Below, in pieces: positions 59,959-64,000 of a stretch of DNA of 64,000 bases. The position numbers were made by a program, and so were the translations under genes. The notes below the pieces were generated by a model. The model was not told the origin of the DNA, did no database searches, and saw only the letters and a list, made by a program, of their open reading frames with translations. The stretch lies in NCBI GenBank assembly GCA_025965155.1, contig JAOPXN010000026.1, positions 19,718 to 83,717 on the forward strand, read 5' to 3'. This DNA comes from Propionibacteriaceae bacterium (GTDB lineage: Bacteria; Actinomycetota; Actinomycetes; Propionibacteriales; Propionibacteriaceae). Position 1 is the first letter of the stretch; every line of letters begins with the position of its first letter.

Positions 59959-60687
59959 GTGCGACGCGATCCGATGAAGGACACCGACGCCGGCGGCAGT
60001 GACGCCGTCGAGCAGGCCAGGACCTGGCTGGCTCGACAGGGCGTCCACCCGGCGGCGTCGCCCGTTCGGCCCCCTCGCTGGACGGAGATCCACGACCAGC
60101 ACAGCGTCTCCGACAGCAGTCTCGAGGGGGACTCGGAGCCTCCTCCACGACGGAAGCGGCCGTCTCGTCTGGAGAGCGTGCCCACGGCTGGGGACGACGA
60201 TCCAGATACCGATCCCGACGCTGAGGAGGTTGCACGGTCGATCGTGCTGCGGAAGCTGTCAGCCCAGGCCCGGACGCGCCAGGAGCTGAGCAAGGCGATG
60301 AAGGCGAAGAATGTTCCCGACGACGTGGGAAGTGCGGTGCTGGACCGGATGGAAGAGGTCGGCCTGGTCGATGACGCAGAGTTCGCACGAGAGTGGGTCA
60401 GTTCGCGGCAGTCGCGCCGGTACCTGTCCAAGACCGCACTACGGCGCGAGCTGAACAGCAAGGGAGTGGCGAAAGACCAGATCGACTCGGCCCTGGAGAC
60501 CGTTGACGGCGAGGACGAGTACGCCGCAGCCCTGGCGTTGGCCCAGAAGAAGCTGCGATCCATGGCTGGACTTCAACACGAGGTTCAGTACCGTCGGCTG
60601 GCGGGAGCCCTGGCGCGCCGCGGTTTCGGCTCCGGGACCTCCAGCAAGGTGCTGGCGGAGGTTCTGCACGGCCAGCAGGGCAACTGA
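59959..60687 (+). CDS. recX: Regulatory protein RecX
   Basis: VARSIVLRKLSAQARTRQELSKAMKAKNVPDDVGSAVLDRMEEVGLVDDAEFAREWVSSRQSRRYLSKTALRRELNSKGV; directly downstream of recA. Confidence 0.93.
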   Translation: MRRDPMKDTDAGGSDAVEQARTWLARQGVHPAASPVRPPRWTEIHDQHSVSDSSLEGDSEPPPRRKRPSRLESVPTAGDDDPDTDPDAEEVARSIVLRKLSAQARTRQELSKAMKAKNVPDDVGSAVLDRMEEVGLVDDAEFAREWVSSRQSRRYLSKTALRRELNSKGVAKDQIDSALETVDGEDEYAAALALAQKKLRSMAGLQHEVQYRRLAGALARRGFGSGTSSKVLAEVLHGQQGN

Positions 60688-60721
60688 GATGGGCGCTGCG
60701 AGGGGGCTGCCGCTACGGTGC

Positions 60722-60750
60722 TTGACCCTGACCAGCGCCGGACATACTCT
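60722..60750 (+). promoter_or_regulatory. Candidate sigma70-type promoter upstream of rny
   Basis: TTGACC - 17 bp - TACTCT, preceding a roughly 220-bp leader before the rny start. Confidence 0.4.
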
Positions 60751-60978
60751 GCAGGGAACGAGGGTTTTCAGCACGATTGATCGATATGAATTGAAACCGC
60801 GGGTCTATGCTCGCGGATTGATGAAACTACGTACCCGTTCAGTTGATGAAGAAAGAGGCGTACTTGTCGTAGCCACCGCGGCTCGCTGACCGGCGGGCCG
60901 TGCGTCGCACCGACGCATCCCGGTCTTTGCTGCTCACCCTCCTGAGCACACGCGTGAGCGTGTAGATGGGAGAGCGAC

Positions 60979-62694
60979 GTGTTTGGCGGCTTCGAGTTAG
61001 TTGTTCTTGCGGGTCTGCTCCTCCTTATCGCCGGCGGCGTTTTCTGGGCGGTTACGGCGTCCCGGCGCAACCGTGTTGCTCAGCCCCCGCTGCCCCGACG
61101 CCTCGAAGGTACCGCCGAGCGGCTGCCCCGGGCGGATGCGGCGCAGGTCCTGCCCCAACAGTTCGACCCCCGTTCATCACAGTCGGAGACGGGTCCGTCA
61201 CCGACAGATACAACGGCGGCGGAGGGCACCCGGGCTACAGCGGATGCCTACAACCTCGACCTCCGCGCTCGAGCCGACGCCTACAGCATCGAGAGGCAAG
61301 CCAAGGCTGACGCGCTGATGGAGGCCGCTCGAGTCGCACGGATCGACGCCGAGGCCGAGGTCCGTGCCCGCCGGGCCGAGATGCGGGAGCAGCGCCTGGA
61401 CCTGGAGCGGCGCGAGCAGCGGCTCGCCGACCGGGAGGAGCGCTTGGACACGGAGGCCCGGGCCCTCGACGACAAGGCCCGGCAGCTGGAGGAGCTAAAG
61501 TCTGACTTGAAACTTCAGCGCAAGGCGCTGGCCGGGAACGAAGCGGAGCATCAACAGGCTCTGGAACGGGTGGCCGGGCTGACCGCTGAGCAGGCCAAGG
61601 CTGAACTCGTGGCGGCGGTCGAGCACGATGCCAAGCGGCAGGCGGTGCTGGTAGCCCGCGACATCGAACGGCAGGCGATTCGCGAGGCGGACGCCAAGGC
61701 GCAGTCCATCGTGGTGGGCGCAATCCAGCGGGTGGCGTCGGAACAGACGTCGGAGTCGGTCGTCTCGGCGGTACACCTGCCGGGTGACGACATGAAGGGC
61801 CGCATCATCGGACGGGAGGGGCGCAACATCCGTTCCTTCGAGCAGGTGACCGGGGTGAACGTGATGATCGACGACACCCCGGAGTCGGTGCTGCTCTCCT
61901 GCTTCGACCCGGTACGTCGCGAGACGGCCCGGATGACGCTGACCGAGCTCGTCCGCGACGGCCGGATCCACCCGGCCCGGATCGAAGAAGTGCACGAGCG
62001 GAGCAAGAGCCAGATCGAGGAGCAGTGCCTCCGTGCCGCGGAGGACGCCCTCGCCGAGGTCGGGATCTCCGACCTGCATCCGGCGTTGATCCCGATCCTG
62101 GGCACTCTTCGCTACCGCACTTCGTACGGTCAGAACGTGCTGAAGCACCTCATCGAGTGCGCCCATATCGCCGGGCTGATGGCTGCCGAACTGCAGCTCG
62201 ACGTGGCGCAGTGCAAGCGGGCGGCCTTCCTGCACGACATCGGCAAGGCGCTCACCCACGAGGTCGAAGGTTCGCACGCCATCATCGGCGCGGACCTGGC
62301 CCGCAAGTACGGCGAGCACCCCGACATCGTGCACGCCATCGAGGCGCACCACAACGAGGTCGAGGTACGCACGGTCGAAGCCGTGCTGACCCAGGCGGCC
62401 GACGCCATCAGCGGAAGCCGCCCGGGCGCCAGGCGGGAGAGCCTGGAGGCGTACGTGCAGCGGCTGGAGCGGCTGGAGGAGATTGCCGGCGCCCGCGAGG
62501 GCGTGGACAAGGTCTTCGCCATGCAGGCCGGTCGCGAGATCCGGGTCATGGTCGCCCCCGACGTCGTCGACGACATCGAGGCTCAGGTGCTGGCCCGGGA
62601 CATCGCGAAGCAGATCGAGGAGGAGCTGACCTATCCCGGCCAGATCCGGGTCACCGTGGTGCGGGAGTCTCGCGCCACCGAAACCGCCCGCTAG
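60979..62694 (+). CDS. rny: Ribonuclease Y
   Basis: N-terminal TM plus coiled coil; VHLPGDDMKGRIIGREGRNIRSFEQVTGVNVMIDDTPESVLLSCFDPVRRETARMTL (KH) and FLHDIGKALTHEVEGSHAIIGADLARKYGEHPDIVHAIEAHHNE (HD). Confidence 0.96.
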   Translation: MFGGFELVVLAGLLLLIAGGVFWAVTASRRNRVAQPPLPRRLEGTAERLPRADAAQVLPQQFDPRSSQSETGPSPTDTTAAEGTRATADAYNLDLRARADAYSIERQAKADALMEAARVARIDAEAEVRARRAEMREQRLDLERREQRLADREERLDTEARALDDKARQLEELKSDLKLQRKALAGNEAEHQQALERVAGLTAEQAKAELVAAVEHDAKRQAVLVARDIERQAIREADAKAQSIVVGAIQRVASEQTSESVVSAVHLPGDDMKGRIIGREGRNIRSFEQVTGVNVMIDDTPESVLLSCFDPVRRETARMTLTELVRDGRIHPARIEEVHERSKSQIEEQCLRAAEDALAEVGISDLHPALIPILGTLRYRTSYGQNVLKHLIECAHIAGLMAAELQLDVAQCKRAAFLHDIGKALTHEVEGSHAIIGADLARKYGEHPDIVHAIEAHHNEVEVRTVEAVLTQAADAISGSRPGARRESLEAYVQRLERLEEIAGAREGVDKVFAMQAGREIRVMVAPDVVDDIEAQVLARDIAKQIEEELTYPGQIRVTVVRESRATETAR

Positions 62695-62695
62695 C

Positions 62696-62739
62696 CGCCG
62701 ACACGTCCCATTCTCCGCCGAAACGGCGGCGTGTCGGCG
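62696..62739. terminator. Hairpin immediately downstream of rny
   Basis: Outer arms CGCCGACACG / CGTGTCGGCG; inner CCGCCG-aaa-CGGCGG. Confidence 0.6.
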
Positions 62740-62807
62740 CAGAGCCGACTACTGGCAGAAGATGGTGGCCTCTACACTGGCGCTCGACTTCTCCCGACAG
62801 GACTGGA

Positions 62808-63998
62808 ATGGCTTACGACCTGGCCCGTGTACGAGCCGACTTCCCCGCCTTGACCGAGGGCGCCGCCTTCTTCGACTCACCCGGTGGCACGCAGACGCCC
62901 CGGCAGGTGACCGAGGCGATCAGCACAGTGATGCAGCGGCCACTGTCGAACCGAGGCAGCCGGACGCGGTCGGAGCAGAATGCCGACGACATCGTGGTCG
63001 GTGCCCGAGCAGCCATCGCCGATCTGCTCCGGGCCGATCCTGGTGGCATCGTCTTCGGCCGCAGTGCCACCCAGCTGACCTTCGACATGGCCCGGACCCT
63101 GTCCCAGTCATGGCAGCCCGGGGACGAGGTCATCGTCACCAGGCTGGACCACGACTCCAACATCCGCCCCTGGCTGATCGCGGCCGACCGTGCTGGGGCC
63201 ACGGTCCGTTGGACCGACTTCGACCCGGCGACCGGGGAGCTGGACGTGGCGCAGATCGAGTCTCAGCTGAGCGAGCGGACCCGGCTGGTCGCAGTGACCG
63301 GTGCCAGCAACCTGATCGGCACCAAGCCGGATGTGGCCGCCATCGGGCGGCTGGTCCGATCCTCCGACGCCTTGTTCTACGTCGACGGTGTCCACTTCAC
63401 TGCGCACGCGAGCGTGGACCTGGCTGAGCTGGGCTGCGACTTCTTCGTCTGCTCCCCGTACAAGTTCTTCGGGCCACATCATGGGGTGCTGGCCGCCGCA
63501 CCGGAGCTGCTGGACAGCCTTAGGCCAGACAAGCTGCTGCCGTCCAGCAACGCGGTGCCGGAGCGGTTCGAGCTGGGCACGCTGCCGTACGAGATGCTGG
63601 CCGGGACGACGGCGGCCGTGGACTACATCGCCAGCCTGGCCGGATCACCGGCAGGGTCCCGCCGCGAACGCCTGATAGAGGCGCACGAGCTGATCGAGTC
63701 CCACGAGCTGGAGCTTCGCGATCGACTGGAAGAGGGCCTGCTGGCCGCTGGCGCGACCGTATGGAGCCGGGCCAAGCACCGGACGTCCACCGCGCTGTTC
63801 GAGCTACCCGGCCAGGAGTCGGCGGCGGTCTCGGACCGGCTCGCCGAGCACGGGGTCAACGCACCGGCCGGAAACTTCTACGCGATCGAGGCGTCTCGCC
63901 ATCTCGGCCTGGGTGACACCGGCGCAGTTCGAGCCGGCATCACCGCTTACAACAACGCCGACGACGTCGAGCGGCTACTCCGCGCCCTGCCGGTCTGA
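62808..63998 (+). CDS. Cysteine desulfurase-like aminotransferase class V protein
   Basis: AFFDSPGGTQTPRQVTEAI, RSATQLTFDMARTLSQSWQPGDEVIVTRLDHDSNIRPW, YVDGVHFTAHASVDLAELGCDFFVCSPYKFFGPHHGVL (PLP Lys motif). Confidence 0.92.
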   Translation: MAYDLARVRADFPALTEGAAFFDSPGGTQTPRQVTEAISTVMQRPLSNRGSRTRSEQNADDIVVGARAAIADLLRADPGGIVFGRSATQLTFDMARTLSQSWQPGDEVIVTRLDHDSNIRPWLIAADRAGATVRWTDFDPATGELDVAQIESQLSERTRLVAVTGASNLIGTKPDVAAIGRLVRSSDALFYVDGVHFTAHASVDLAELGCDFFVCSPYKFFGPHHGVLAAAPELLDSLRPDKLLPSSNAVPERFELGTLPYEMLAGTTAAVDYIASLAGSPAGSRRERLIEAHELIESHELELRDRLEEGLLAAGATVWSRAKHRTSTALFELPGQESAAVSDRLAEHGVNAPAGNFYAIEASRHLGLGDTGAVRAGITAYNNADDVERLLRALPV

Positions 63999-64000
63999 CT

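Overview
The window is high-GC actinobacterial chromosome, probably Propionibacteriales-like (inferred from gene content and synteny). The right half (about 31.6-64 kb) is mostly conserved core: IclR regulator/leuC/leuD/HU, cofC, plsC, gpsA, Cys/Met PLP enzyme, ddl, thiL, thiD, ftsK, rimO, pgsA, cinA, clgR, lhr (minus strand), EamA transporter, ABC exporter, DUF3046, recA/recX/rny. The left half (0-31 kb) is accessory. It contains two secreted FG-GAP/VCBS proteins flanking an IS481-family element, gene remnants, a coupled membrane-protein operon next to a LAL-type LuxR regulator, a frameshifted kinase, and a GntR-linked catabolic cluster (TIM-barrel isomerase, SDR, sugar-type ABC importer, cyclase-family hydrolase). 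I found no CRISPR array, phage module, recognisable defence system, rRNA or tRNA. Items the ORF track does not show: an edge-truncated histidine kinase; exact IS481 boundaries with an ACTAGT target duplication that supplies the transposase stop codon; hemE, MFS and IS110-like remnants; a +1 frameshift just before the kinase's putative catalytic lysine; a shared GTTAAC palindrome for the GntR regulon; a LexA box 5' of recA; and several strong hairpins or palindromes between genes. All family calls were made by eye, with no database search.
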